From positions 6,876-17,555 of the forward strand of contig PKXT01000205.1 in the NCBI GenBank assembly GCA_003133505.1: a DNA stretch of 10,680 bases, in the 5' to 3' direction. The DNA comes from Acidobacteriota bacterium. Its GTDB lineage: Bacteria > Acidobacteriota > Terriglobia > Acidiferrales > UBA7541. Both the position numbers and the translations under genes were made by a program. Shown here in pieces: positions 1-7,182 of this stretch. Every line of letters starts with the position of its first letter. Position 1 is the stretch's first letter. Below the pieces are notes generated by a model, which was given only the letters and a program-made list of their open reading frames with translations, did no database searches and was not told where the DNA came from.

Positions 1-535
1 CCCCCACCACGATTGCCCCCGCCGTGGGATGCAGCCGCGCATCGCCGATGTCGGGAGCGCGATTGGAATTGATCAGCACATCGTCGCGCAGGCCTTCAAA
101 TTGTCCTTTGCGAATATTTTCGAGGTTGGTGCGGTCCGGGCGGGTGGCGGCGGCTTCATAAAAATAAACGGGAATCTTGTAACGCTCCCATATCTCGCGG
201 CCCACTCTTTTCGCGAGCGCCACGCAGTCGTCCAGCGTAACGCCTTCCACGGGAATGAAGGGGATCACATCAGCGGCGCCCAGGCGGGGATGCGCGCCGG
301 TATGCTTGGTAAGGTCAATCAATTCCAGCGCTTTGCCTACTCCGAGCAACGCGGCTTCCGCTACGGCCTCCGGCTCGCCAGCCAGCGTGACCACGCAGCG
401 GTTGTGGTCCACGTCACTTTCGCGATCCAGAATGAAAACACCGGGAACGGCGCGCATCACCTCCACCAGCGCCGCCACCTTGGCGGGATCGCGGCCTTCG
501 GAAAAATTCGGTACGCACTCGATCAGTCTTTTCAT
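1..535 (-). CDS. ftcD: Glutamate formimidoyltransferase (partial, runs off left edge)
   Basis: Transfers the formimino group of N-formimino-L-glutamate to tetrahydrofolate, giving L-glutamate and 5-formimino-THF, the last step of one route of histidine degradation in the cytoplasm. The first 178 residues are visible. The protein opens MKRLIECVPNFSEGRD, the hallmark start of the family (CVPNFSEG). Other family landmarks are DVDHNRCVVT at about residues 41-50, HTGAHPRLGAADVIPF at about 78-93, and YFYEAAA at about 124-130. His82 in GAHPRLG matches the catalytic histidine position of the mammalian formiminotransferase domain. The start is the ATG complementary to 533-535; only a weak purine-rich site precedes it. 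It lies 72 bases downstream of hutI on the same strand and performs the next pathway step, so co-transcription is likely. The C-terminus is outside the window, so it cannot be seen whether a cyclodeaminase domain is fused. Confidence 0.95.
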   Translation of the reverse strand, partial: MKRLIECVPNFSEGRDPAKVAALVEVMRAVPGVFILDRESDVDHNRCVVTLAGEPEAVAEAALLGVGKALELIDLTKHTGAHPRLGAADVIPFIPVEGVTLDDCVALAKRVGREIWERYKIPVYFYEAAATRPDRTNLENIRKGQFEGLRDDVLINSNRAPDIGDARLHPTAGAIVVG

Positions 536-607
536 TCGCAGGATTCTCGATTCAGGGGATTCCGCCGCTGATGTCCGTTGGCCCAACTCAATGGATATAA
601 CCCGAAC

Positions 608-1888
608 TTAGACAATTCCACGCGATTGCAGAACAATTCCGCGTTTCATTACCAGGCAGCAGTGGTTGACTCCAAAATGATACGGGATTTCGCGATGATC
701 GGCCACGTCGAAGATGGCCAGGTCAGCGTCCTTGCCGGTTTCGAGCGACCCGATGCGTTCGTGGCGGCCGAGCGAATATGCGGCATTCATCGTGGATGCG
801 GCGATCGCTTCCGCGGGGGTCATGCGCATCTGCGTGCAGGCCAGCGAGAGAATCATCTGCATATTCGGAGTGGGGCACGTACCGGGATTGAAGTCGGTGG
901 CCAGCGCGATAACAGCGCCCGCTTCGACGAACTTGCGCGCCGGCGCATAATCGCGCAGTCCAAGGTGGAACGAGCATCCCGGCAGCAACGTGCATACCGT
1001 ATCGCTGGCGGCCAAAATACGGATGTCCTGGTTCGTCACCTGATCCAAATGATCGGCGCTGGCCGCGCCCAATTCCACCGCGAGCCGGCCGCCGCCAGTA
1101 TTCGTGAGTTGCTCGGCATGGAGGCGCAGGCCCATTCCGAGTTTTTTCGCAGCGGTCAGCAGCATTCGCGCCTGGTCAACGGTGAATGCGCCGCGATCAC
1201 AAAACACATCGCAATATTCCGCCAGACCGGCGCGAACGATTCGAGGCAGCCACGTTCGTGCAATTTTCTCAATATAGGTAGCGGGATCGTCGCAATATTC
1301 CGGCGGAGGGACATGCGCGCCCAGAAATGTGGAGACGATTTCGAGGGGCTGCTTCCGGCCAAGAGATTTCTGCACTTCGAGTATTTTCAACTCCCCAGCG
1401 AGATTCAGCGCGTAGCCGCTTTTGGCTTCCACGGTAGTCGTGCCATGTGCGGCCATAATGTCGAGCCAGCCACGAGCCTGCGATTCCAGCGCCGCTGCAG
1501 GGGCTTTTCGCAGCAAGCGCACCGACGAAACAATTCCGCCGCCCGCGCGGCCGATTTCTTCGTAAGATGCGCCGCCGATGCGCATTTCGTATTCAACGGC
1601 GCGGCTGGCTGGAAATACAAGATGGGTGTGCGAGTCCACGAAGCCGGGAAGAACCACGCGGCCCCCGGCGTCGAGTTTGCGTGCGCGCCGCGCAGCGGGA
1701 AGCTTTTCAATATGGCGGCGAGTGCCGATGGCGGCGATTTTGCCGTTGTGAACCAGCAGCGCGCCATCTTCGATAATCCCAATCTCGCGGAGATTCCTCC
1801 CTCGGCGCGGCGCTGAACCCGCGACGGTGACAAGCTCAGCGCAGTTGGTGATCAGCCACGAATCATGTTTGGGACTGGATGGTTTCAT
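608..1888 (-). CDS. hutI: Imidazolonepropionase
   Basis: Hydrolyses 4-imidazolone-5-propionate to N-formimino-L-glutamate, the third step of histidine degradation. It is a metal-dependent amidohydrolase-superfamily TIM barrel. From the ATG at 1888 the protein has 426 residues, normal for HutI. The metal motif is PGFVDSHTHLVFP, with His87 and His89. Family signatures follow: ASYEEIGRAGGGI at about 107-119, TTTVEAKSGYAL at about 150-161, LRLHAEQ with metal ligand His257, His280 in the SADHLD segment, and LATDFNPGTCPT with Asp332. The frame is open up to an ATG at 1942, but family homology begins near LITNCAELVT, so the extra 18 residues are probably not translated; the Shine-Dalgarno site is weak at either start. 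It lies upstream of ftcD (72-base gap), on the same strand as hutU but separated from it by an NmrA-like gene and an opposite-strand small gene. Confidence 0.96.
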   Translation of the reverse strand: MKPSSPKHDSWLITNCAELVTVAGSAPRRGRNLREIGIIEDGALLVHNGKIAAIGTRRHIEKLPAARRARKLDAGGRVVLPGFVDSHTHLVFPASRAVEYEMRIGGASYEEIGRAGGGIVSSVRLLRKAPAAALESQARGWLDIMAAHGTTTVEAKSGYALNLAGELKILEVQKSLGRKQPLEIVSTFLGAHVPPPEYCDDPATYIEKIARTWLPRIVRAGLAEYCDVFCDRGAFTVDQARMLLTAAKKLGMGLRLHAEQLTNTGGGRLAVELGAASADHLDQVTNQDIRILAASDTVCTLLPGCSFHLGLRDYAPARKFVEAGAVIALATDFNPGTCPTPNMQMILSLACTQMRMTPAEAIAASTMNAAYSLGRHERIGSLETGKDADLAIFDVADHREIPYHFGVNHCCLVMKRGIVLQSRGIV

Positions 1889-1930
1889 GCATCGCAAAGT
1901 GTAGCGTTTCCATGTGGTTCGCGCTATGTT

Positions 1931-1961
1931 TTGACCAACCACGGAGCCCTGTGATTAGGAT
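1931..1961 (+). promoter_or_regulatory. Possible promoter of the small secreted-protein gene
   Basis: TTGACC at 1931-1936 resembles a -35 box and TAGGAT at 1956-1961 resembles a -10 box. The spacer is 19 bases, longer than the preferred 17. The pair sits 20 bases upstream of the ATG at 1982, in the 93-base divergent spacer between hutI and this gene. It is consensus matching by eye only and weak. Confidence 0.25.
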
Positions 1962-1981
1962 CTTATTCAAAGGGATATAGC

Positions 1982-2347
1982 ATGAAATATGGCATTTTTA
2001 TTTTGGTTCTCTGCTTTGCCTCAGCGCTGGCTGCTCAGCAAGATCGAGCCTATTCTTTTGAGCAATTTCGCGCGCCAGATAGCTTTGTAATTGTTGATGA
2101 ACTCAATGGGCAGCTTTTTGATCCCCCGTTTAGGGCAATCTCAATGGATGACTTGAACTTGAAGGATATTCTTACAGGGCTTGGTTACAAAGCAAACAGC
2201 AGCCTGCTGACCGCAAGCGGCTGTCCGGAGGGAAAAAACTGCGGCACCAGATACTACCAATGGAACGGTGTAGGGTTAGTCCCGCTGCACGGCAATCCCG
2301 GAACGCCCAAGCCTGAAACTCGCTTAGTCCCGGGCATACGCAACTAA
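1982..2347 (+). CDS. Small predicted secreted protein, function unknown
   Basis: A 121-residue protein I do not recognise. The N-terminus is a good Sec signal peptide: Lys2, a hydrophobic core at about residues 4-16 (GIFILVLCFASAL), and a cleavage-type ALAA ending near residue 17-18 before QQD. The mature part of about 103 residues is soluble-looking and has a Cys pair nine residues apart near its middle (SGCPEGKNCGTR), which could form a disulfide in the periplasm or outside. The Gly/Pro-rich tail (LHGNPGTPKPETRLVPG) looks unstructured. The start is supported by AAAGGGA at 1969-1975, six bases before the ATG. It is the only plus-strand gene within the hut block and ends three bases before the stop of the convergent NmrA-like gene. 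Its base composition looks AT-richer than its neighbours, which may mean later acquisition. That it is a real gene is supported by the ribosome site, the signal peptide and its position between rather than across known genes. Confidence 0.72.
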   Translation: MKYGIFILVLCFASALAAQQDRAYSFEQFRAPDSFVIVDELNGQLFDPPFRAISMDDLNLKDILTGLGYKANSSLLTASGCPEGKNCGTRYYQWNGVGLVPLHGNPGTPKPETRLVPGIRN

Positions 2348-2350
2348 TCT

Positions 2351-3244
2351 TCACGCTGTGCGATTATACGCCGGCGCGAAAACGTCGCTCGCAAACTGCT
2401 CCATCGTGGTTGGCGTTGTGTTGACCTCCGAGCGCGTTTCCAAAGGCTTCATCCATCTGTCATTGAGCGCGTCGGCCATTTCCAGAAACAGCCTCACGCC
2501 TTCGTCGGAAAGTCCCATCTGACGCATTCCCATAGCAGCCATACTGTTGGCCACTTGCTGATATTTCAATGTAGGACGCCCGATGGTCCGCCCGAAAATC
2601 GTAGCCGCCTCTTCAAACGTAATTTCGCGCGGCCCAAGCAATTCGCGTGTCTGATGACCTTCGAAATCGCGCTCTCGCAAAGCATCCGCCGTGGCTTGAG
2701 CGATATCCCTGGTGGCAATCTGCGCCATTTTCAGGTTGGCGCGAATTGTGCCGGCCATGATGCCCATTGCCTTTATCACGGGAATCTGCGCCAAATGATT
2801 TTCCATGAAATAAGTGGGACGCAGGAAGAGCGCGTTCACTCCGCCGATGTCTTTTATTTTCTCCTCGAAATTGTGCAGGCCCACGACCGGACCAGTCCGT
2901 TCGCTCTTGTCCGCCCCGATACTGCTCAGGACGACTACTCGCTTGATTCCTGATTTCTTCACCGCCGCGGCGAACGAATCAGTAACGCGTTCCTGCTCGC
3001 CGCGCGGATCTTTTGAGGTCATATTGGGAGGGATCATCAAATAGGCAACGTCCGCGCCGCTAAAAGCCCGCGCCAAAAAGCCTGAATCCAGTACATCACC
3101 CGCCAAAGGCTCCGCTCCTTTATGTGCGAGGGCCTGCAATTTTTCGGCGTTGCGTCCAATTGCGCGAACGCGTTCGCCAGCCTCCAGTAACTTTTCCGCT
3201 GCGGATCTGCCTGTGTTTCCTGTCGCTCCCGTAATGACGATCAT
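2351..3244 (-). CDS. NmrA-like / atypical short-chain dehydrogenase NAD(P)-binding protein
   Basis: A 297-residue Rossmann-fold protein of the NmrA-like (atypical SDR) family, related to quinone reductase QorB and azoreductase-like proteins. The dinucleotide loop GATGNTG is at residues 6-12. Basic residues follow the second strand (RAIGRN, Arg27 and Arg31), which suggests a preference for NADPH. VVLSSIGAD at about 104-112 is the usual beta-5 segment, LRPTYFMEN at about 141-149 is a conserved family patch, and LLGPREITFEEAA at about 202-214 is typical of the C-terminal part. The YxxxK catalytic pair of classical SDRs is not evident, as expected for atypical members, so it may be a reductase or a redox-sensing regulator; the substrate is not predictable. 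The start at 3244 has GGAGG at 3249-3253, four bases away. It lies 124 bases downstream of hutU on the same strand and could be co-transcribed with it, but it has no known role in histidine breakdown. Confidence 0.9.
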   Translation of the reverse strand: MIVITGATGNTGRSAAEKLLEAGERVRAIGRNAEKLQALAHKGAEPLAGDVLDSGFLARAFSGADVAYLMIPPNMTSKDPRGEQERVTDSFAAAVKKSGIKRVVVLSSIGADKSERTGPVVGLHNFEEKIKDIGGVNALFLRPTYFMENHLAQIPVIKAMGIMAGTIRANLKMAQIATRDIAQATADALRERDFEGHQTRELLGPREITFEEAATIFGRTIGRPTLKYQQVANSMAAMGMRQMGLSDEGVRLFLEMADALNDRWMKPLETRSEVNTTPTTMEQFASDVFAPAYNRTA

Positions 3245-3368
3245 GCCGCCTCCATATAATGATGCAAAGGGTCACGTGCCTGTGGCCATTCGCGGCTATT
3301 CCGCAAAAATTTGGCCTGCCTCAATGCCTGCTGCCTGATGATTGGATGAATTGCAACGCGGGTACGGC

Positions 3369-5051
3369 TTAAATCTTTTCCATGGGAATTTTCACGCCGC
3401 GCTCGTGGGCGAAATCAATCGCTTGCGGATACCCAGCATCCGCGTGGCGAATCACGCCCATTCCGGGATCACTCGTGAGGACGCGCTCGATACGCCGCGC
3501 CATTTCCGGAGTGCCATCAGCCACAGTGACCTGCCCAGCATGGAGAGAATAGCCGATTCCGACGCCGCCGCCATTGTGGATGGAAACCCAGCTCGCGCCG
3601 CTGGCGGTATTGAGCAATGCATTCAACAGCGGCCAATCCGCCACGGCATCAGACCCGTCGCGCATTTTTTCGGTTTCGCGGTAAGGCGAAGCGACCGAGC
3701 CGCAATCCAGATGGTCGCGTCCCATTACGATGGGAGCTTTTAATTCTCCTCGCGCGACGAGATCGTTCAGCGCCAATCCAAAGCGGTGCCGTTCACCATA
3801 ACCCAGCCAGCAGATGCGCGCGGGCAAGCCCTGGAATCGCACCCGTTTCTGGGCCAGTTTGATCCAGCGAGTAAGTATTTCATCGTGAGGAAACATTTCC
3901 AGAACCAGCTCGTCCGTGCGGTGAATATCAGCGGGATCACCGGAGAGCGCTACCCAGCGAAATGGCCCGCGCCCTTCGCAAAACAGCGGGCGAATATATT
4001 CGGATACAAACCCCGGGAAATCGTAGGCATTCTTTACTCCCTGTTGGAAGGCAAAAGTGCGAATGTTATTGCCATAGTCGAAGGTTACCGATCCCAGTCT
4101 TTGCAGCGCCAGCATTCCCTCCACGTGCAGGGCTATGGAATCGAGCGACCTTTGCTTGTAAGATCCCGGATCGCGCCCGCGAAGCTCAGCGGCCTCCTGG
4201 AGCGACATGCCGCGGGGTACGTAGCCGTTCAAGGGATCATGCGCGCTGGTTTGGTCAGTCAGCAGATCGGGAACGACACCTCGGCTGGCCAGTTCGGGAA
4301 TAACGTCCGCGCAATTACCGACGAGCCCCACCGAGACGGCTTCACGTTTTCGCACCGCGTTTTTCATGATTCGCAGAGCTTCATCGAGGTCGTTGACCAT
4401 GATGTCGCAATAGCCGCTTTTCACCCGCCGCTTGATGCGCTCGGGATCCACTTCAATTCCCAGAAACGCGGCGCCCAGCAGCGTGGCGGCCAGCGGTTGC
4501 CCGCCGCCCATTCCGCCCATTCCACCGCTGACCACGAGCTTGCCGGCGAGATCTCCACCGAAATGGCGCCGTCCCGCGGCGGCAAACGTTTCATAAGTCC
4601 CCTGCAGGATTCCCTGGCTGGCGATGTAAATCCAGCTTCCGGCGGTCATTTGGCCATACATCATCAGGCCCGCGCGGTCGAGTTCGTTGAATGTTTCCCA
4701 ATTGCTCCAATGCCCAACCAGGTTTGAATTGGCAATCAGGACGCGCGGCGCATAATCGTGGGTGCGAAAAATCCCCACCGGCTTGCCTGACTGCACAAGG
4801 AGCGTTTCATCGTTTTCCAGGCTTCGCAAGGAAGCGACAATCGCGTGGAAACATTCCCAGTTGCGCGCGGCCTTGCCCGTGCCCCCATAAACGATCAGCT
4901 CCTCGGGACGTTCGGCCACTTCGGGATCCAGATTATTCATCAGCATCCGCAGAGCCGCTTCCTGTTGCCAGCCCTTGCAGGAAAGTGTAGTGCCACGCGG
5001 TGCGCGGACGGGTTGGTATGTCGTGGGGTTTGGTGCGGAAGTGCTGGGCAT
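3369..5051 (-). CDS. hutU: Urocanate hydratase
   Basis: Converts urocanate and water to 4-imidazolone-5-propionate using tightly bound NAD+ as an electrophile, the second step of histidine degradation. The product is 560 residues, the usual length. Characteristic segments in order are YGGTGKAARNWE at about 55-66, LVQSGKPVGIFRTH at about 85-98, the NAD-binding glycine-rich loop GGMGGMGGGQPLA at 176-188, SAHDPLNGYVP at about 269-279, and ARICWLGYGER at 411-421, where Cys414 corresponds to the conserved active-site cysteine. DHLDCGSVASPYRETE at about 446-461 and IHNGGGVGIGYS at about 491-502 are also family signatures. The start at 5051 is supported by AGGAG at 5058-5062, six bases upstream. It is the first minus-strand gene after a 183-base divergent spacer shared with the acyl-CoA synthetase, so a hut promoter probably lies there. 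Confidence 0.97.
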   Translation of the reverse strand: MPSTSAPNPTTYQPVRAPRGTTLSCKGWQQEAALRMLMNNLDPEVAERPEELIVYGGTGKAARNWECFHAIVASLRSLENDETLLVQSGKPVGIFRTHDYAPRVLIANSNLVGHWSNWETFNELDRAGLMMYGQMTAGSWIYIASQGILQGTYETFAAAGRRHFGGDLAGKLVVSGGMGGMGGGQPLAATLLGAAFLGIEVDPERIKRRVKSGYCDIMVNDLDEALRIMKNAVRKREAVSVGLVGNCADVIPELASRGVVPDLLTDQTSAHDPLNGYVPRGMSLQEAAELRGRDPGSYKQRSLDSIALHVEGMLALQRLGSVTFDYGNNIRTFAFQQGVKNAYDFPGFVSEYIRPLFCEGRGPFRWVALSGDPADIHRTDELVLEMFPHDEILTRWIKLAQKRVRFQGLPARICWLGYGERHRFGLALNDLVARGELKAPIVMGRDHLDCGSVASPYRETEKMRDGSDAVADWPLLNALLNTASGASWVSIHNGGGVGIGYSLHAGQVTVADGTPEMARRIERVLTSDPGMGVIRHADAGYPQAIDFAHERGVKIPMEKI

Positions 5052-5076
5052 CGGCGTCTCCTGACGCGGAATTCAT

Positions 5077-5085
5077 CTTATCGCA
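5077..5085 (-). promoter_or_regulatory. Possible extended -10 promoter element upstream of hutU
   Basis: Read on the minus strand this is TG-C-GATAAG, a TGn followed by a -10-like hexamer matching four of six consensus bases, 26 bases upstream of the hutU ATG. No good -35 box is visible at 16-18 bases. It is the best promoter-like match in the hutU side of the divergent spacer, but weak. Confidence 0.2.
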
Positions 5086-5234
5086 CGTGGGCGCGGCTTA
5101 ATAGTTCATTTTGCAAAGGCCAATCCCGTGATGGCCGGAGCGCTATTTCGCCATCTGGTTGCATGCCGTGTATTAGGACCAGAGGGCCATTGCTCCCGTA
5201 CGAAACATTGCGTTACAGTGAAATACAGAAGCCC

Positions 5235-7079
5235 ATGAATTATCCAAACGTTCCCCAGGCTCTCCTCCAGGCACTGGATCGCTTCCCGAATCCGAAGCTG
5301 CTGCGGTACAAGCGCGGCGCGGAGTGCAAGTCGATGTCATCCCGCAAATTCTTGTATAGGATTTCCGCGCTTTCGGAATCGCTGTTGCAGATGGGCGTCG
5401 CTCCCGGAGACCGCGTCGCCTTGTTTTCCGGTAATCGTCCCGAGTGGCATATCGTGGATTTCGCGGTGCAGGGCATTGGTGGCGTCACCGTACCGATATA
5501 TTTTCGCGAATCAGATGAAAGGATGGCATCCATTCTTGCCGATTCGGGCGCCAGGATTTTAGTGGTTGCGGGCGAGGGGCCGATTTCCCAGACCACCCGG
5601 ATTCGCGAGCGGTGCCCCGCCATGGCCCACGTTATAGCGGCCGGAGCGCGCACGCGCCAGGCGGAATTCCTCGATTATGAAGCGCTGGTATCCCCGGGCA
5701 GCAAGGCGGCAGTGGAATCCTACCGCAAAGCGGCGTCGACAATTTCTCCGCGCGACCTTGCCACGATCATCTACACGTCCGGCACCATGGGCGAACCCAA
5801 AGGGGTGATGCTAAGCCACCAGAATCTTACCTCCAATTCCCTGGAAACTTTTCGCTCTTTTGATTTTGACGATACGGACCTGGCCCTGTCGTTCCTGCCG
5901 CTCGCTCACGTATATGAACGGACCATGACCTATGGATATTTTTTCCGCGGAGTCCCTATTTCGTATCTTGAGCAGCCCGAGGATCTGCAGGAGGCCCTGG
6001 CCGAGGTTCGCCCCACCATCGCCGCAGCCGTACCGCGTGTCTTTGAAAAAATTTACGCGAACACTATTGCGCGGGGGCAAACGCTCTCCGGCTTGCGAAA
6101 GCGCGCTTTTCAATGGGCATTGTCCACTGCCAGTGGCGCGGTTTCGTGGCGGGCATATGGGGAAAAAGCCTCTCCGTGGTTGAAATTGCGCTGGGGAATT
6201 GCCGATCGCCTGGTATACCGAAGGATCCGCTCCGCGATTGGCGGCCGAATGCGGTGCTTTACCTCCGGCAGCGCCCCGCTGGAAAAGGGATTGTCCGAGT
6301 TTTTCTGGGCTGTCGGCATTCCCATTTATGAAGGCTATGGCCTCACGGAAACCTCGCCGGTGGTTACCGCCAACGTGCCAAGTCAGTGCCGGGTGGGCAC
6401 GGCCGGGCGGCCTATAGATGGCGTGGAGGTACGCATTGCCGAGGACGGGGAAATTCTGGTGGGCGGATTGGGCGTGATGCAGGGCTATTACCGGAAGTCG
6501 GACGATACCCGCGCGGCCTTCGCCGGCGATGGGTTCATGCGCACCGGCGACATTGGTGGCGTTGATGGGGGCGGCTATCTAACGGTGACCGGCCGAAAGA
6601 AGGAGCTTCTAAAAACTGCATCGGGAAAATTTGTTGCGCCGCAGGCGGTGGAAAGCCGGGTCAAAACCAGTCCCTACATCTCCAACGCAATGGCAGTTGG
6701 CGATCGCCGGAAATTCGTAGCGCTGCTGGTGGTGCCCAATTTCCCGGCGGTGCGGGCATGGGCAAAGCAGCACGGCCGTCCCCTGGAGAACGAAACTCAG
6801 ATAGCCGGGGACGAAGATGCGCGGGGCCTGATCGGCGAAGAAATCGCCAGACTGACGGCTGGCTTGGCATCCTATGAGCAGCCCAAGCGTTTCGCCATTC
6901 TGGATTCGGAATTTACTTTTGAAGGCGGCGAGTTGACCTACACCATGAAACTCCGCCGCAGCCGGATTGAAGAAAAATTTGTCGGCACCATTGCGCAGCT
7001 TTACGCCGATCAGGAGGAACCACGGCCGCCAGCGCGAGTCGCGGAATCGGGAGGCAGCGTCCAACAGGCTGGCCATTAG
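5235..7079 (+). CDS. Long-chain fatty-acid--CoA ligase (AMP-forming)
   Basis: Activates a fatty acid with ATP to an acyl-adenylate and then to acyl-CoA, feeding beta-oxidation or lipid synthesis; probably cytoplasmic and membrane-associated. It has 614 residues from the ATG at 5235, usual for the bacterial FadD15-like long-chain class. The ATP-binding P-loop YTSGTMGEPKG is at 180-190. FTSGSAPLE at about 342-350 and YGLTETSP at 368-375 form the adenylate site. RTGDIG at 436-441 carries the conserved ribose-binding Asp, and the hinge region GRKKELLKTASGKFVAP at 453-469 is diagnostic of long-chain synthetases. The C-terminal lysine region reads LTYTMKLRR at about 567-575, where many relatives have Pro in place of the Tyr. 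The frame stays open upstream to 4845, but that part lies antisense to hutU and lacks family features; homology-like sequence begins at MNYPNVPQALLQAL. The ribosome site is weak. It is divergent from hutU, and thiG follows after 103 bases. Confidence 0.93.
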   Translation: MNYPNVPQALLQALDRFPNPKLLRYKRGAECKSMSSRKFLYRISALSESLLQMGVAPGDRVALFSGNRPEWHIVDFAVQGIGGVTVPIYFRESDERMASILADSGARILVVAGEGPISQTTRIRERCPAMAHVIAAGARTRQAEFLDYEALVSPGSKAAVESYRKAASTISPRDLATIIYTSGTMGEPKGVMLSHQNLTSNSLETFRSFDFDDTDLALSFLPLAHVYERTMTYGYFFRGVPISYLEQPEDLQEALAEVRPTIAAAVPRVFEKIYANTIARGQTLSGLRKRAFQWALSTASGAVSWRAYGEKASPWLKLRWGIADRLVYRRIRSAIGGRMRCFTSGSAPLEKGLSEFFWAVGIPIYEGYGLTETSPVVTANVPSQCRVGTAGRPIDGVEVRIAEDGEILVGGLGVMQGYYRKSDDTRAAFAGDGFMRTGDIGGVDGGGYLTVTGRKKELLKTASGKFVAPQAVESRVKTSPYISNAMAVGDRRKFVALLVVPNFPAVRAWAKQHGRPLENETQIAGDEDARGLIGEEIARLTAGLASYEQPKRFAILDSEFTFEGGELTYTMKLRRSRIEEKFVGTIAQLYADQEEPRPPARVAESGGSVQQAGH

Positions 7080-7101
7080 CAGCTGACTCAAAGCGTTGCG
7101 C

Positions 7102-7140
7102 GGTCATTCTGAGTCCACCATGGCGAACGGGGAATCTGAT
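7102..7140. repeat. Degenerate copy of a dispersed intergenic repeat with an imperfect palindrome
   Basis: The segment begins GGTCATTCTGAGTCCACC and ends GGGGAATCTGAT. From memory, this resembles an intergenic element scattered in Acidobacteriota and some other soil bacteria (GTCATTCTGAG, a short palindrome, then GAATCTG). Its centre, 7113-7128, is an imperfect palindrome: arms GTCCACCA and TGGCGAAC match at six of eight positions, and the two mismatches would be G.U pairs in a minus-strand transcript. Only one copy is visible here, so the family assignment is a recollection. Confidence 0.4.
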
Positions 7141-7154
7141 TTTCGTTCAAAGTA

Positions 7155-7167
7155 AGGAAAGTTTCCT
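7155..7167. repeat. Short perfect palindrome upstream of thiG
   Basis: AGGAAA, a single G, then TTTCCT: a perfect 6-base inverted repeat with a one-base centre, ending three bases before the thiG ribosome-binding site. The loop is too short for an RNA hairpin, so if it has a function it would be a protein-binding site. It could equally be chance. Confidence 0.3.
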
Positions 7168-7182
7168 ACTGGAGAGATTCTG

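Noticed and set aside
578..1816. A 412-codon open frame on the plus strand opposite hutI
   Set aside because: It lies almost wholly antisense to a clear imidazolonepropionase with intact catalytic residues, and its translation is rich in Arg/Gln/His/Ala with no family features. It is a mirror frame caused by high-GC codon bias.
1889..1942. Longer start for hutI at 1942
   Set aside because: It adds 18 residues that are not part of the family and occupies the divergent spacer; the ATG at 1888 fits usual HutI length.
3786..4727. A 313-codon open frame on the plus strand opposite hutU
   Set aside because: Antisense to well-conserved urocanate hydratase; low-information translation; no domain and no plausible promoter.
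4845..5234. A 130-codon N-terminal extension of the acyl-CoA synthetase frame
   Set aside because: It overlaps the 5' end of hutU in antisense and covers its promoter region, and carries no synthetase features; the family's N-terminal pattern begins at 5235.
7080..7182. TPP riboswitch upstream of thiG
   Set aside because: CTGAGT and GGAATCTGAT faintly recall THI-box words, but the order and paired stems do not fit; the same words are better explained by the dispersed repeat. A covariance-model scan would settle it.
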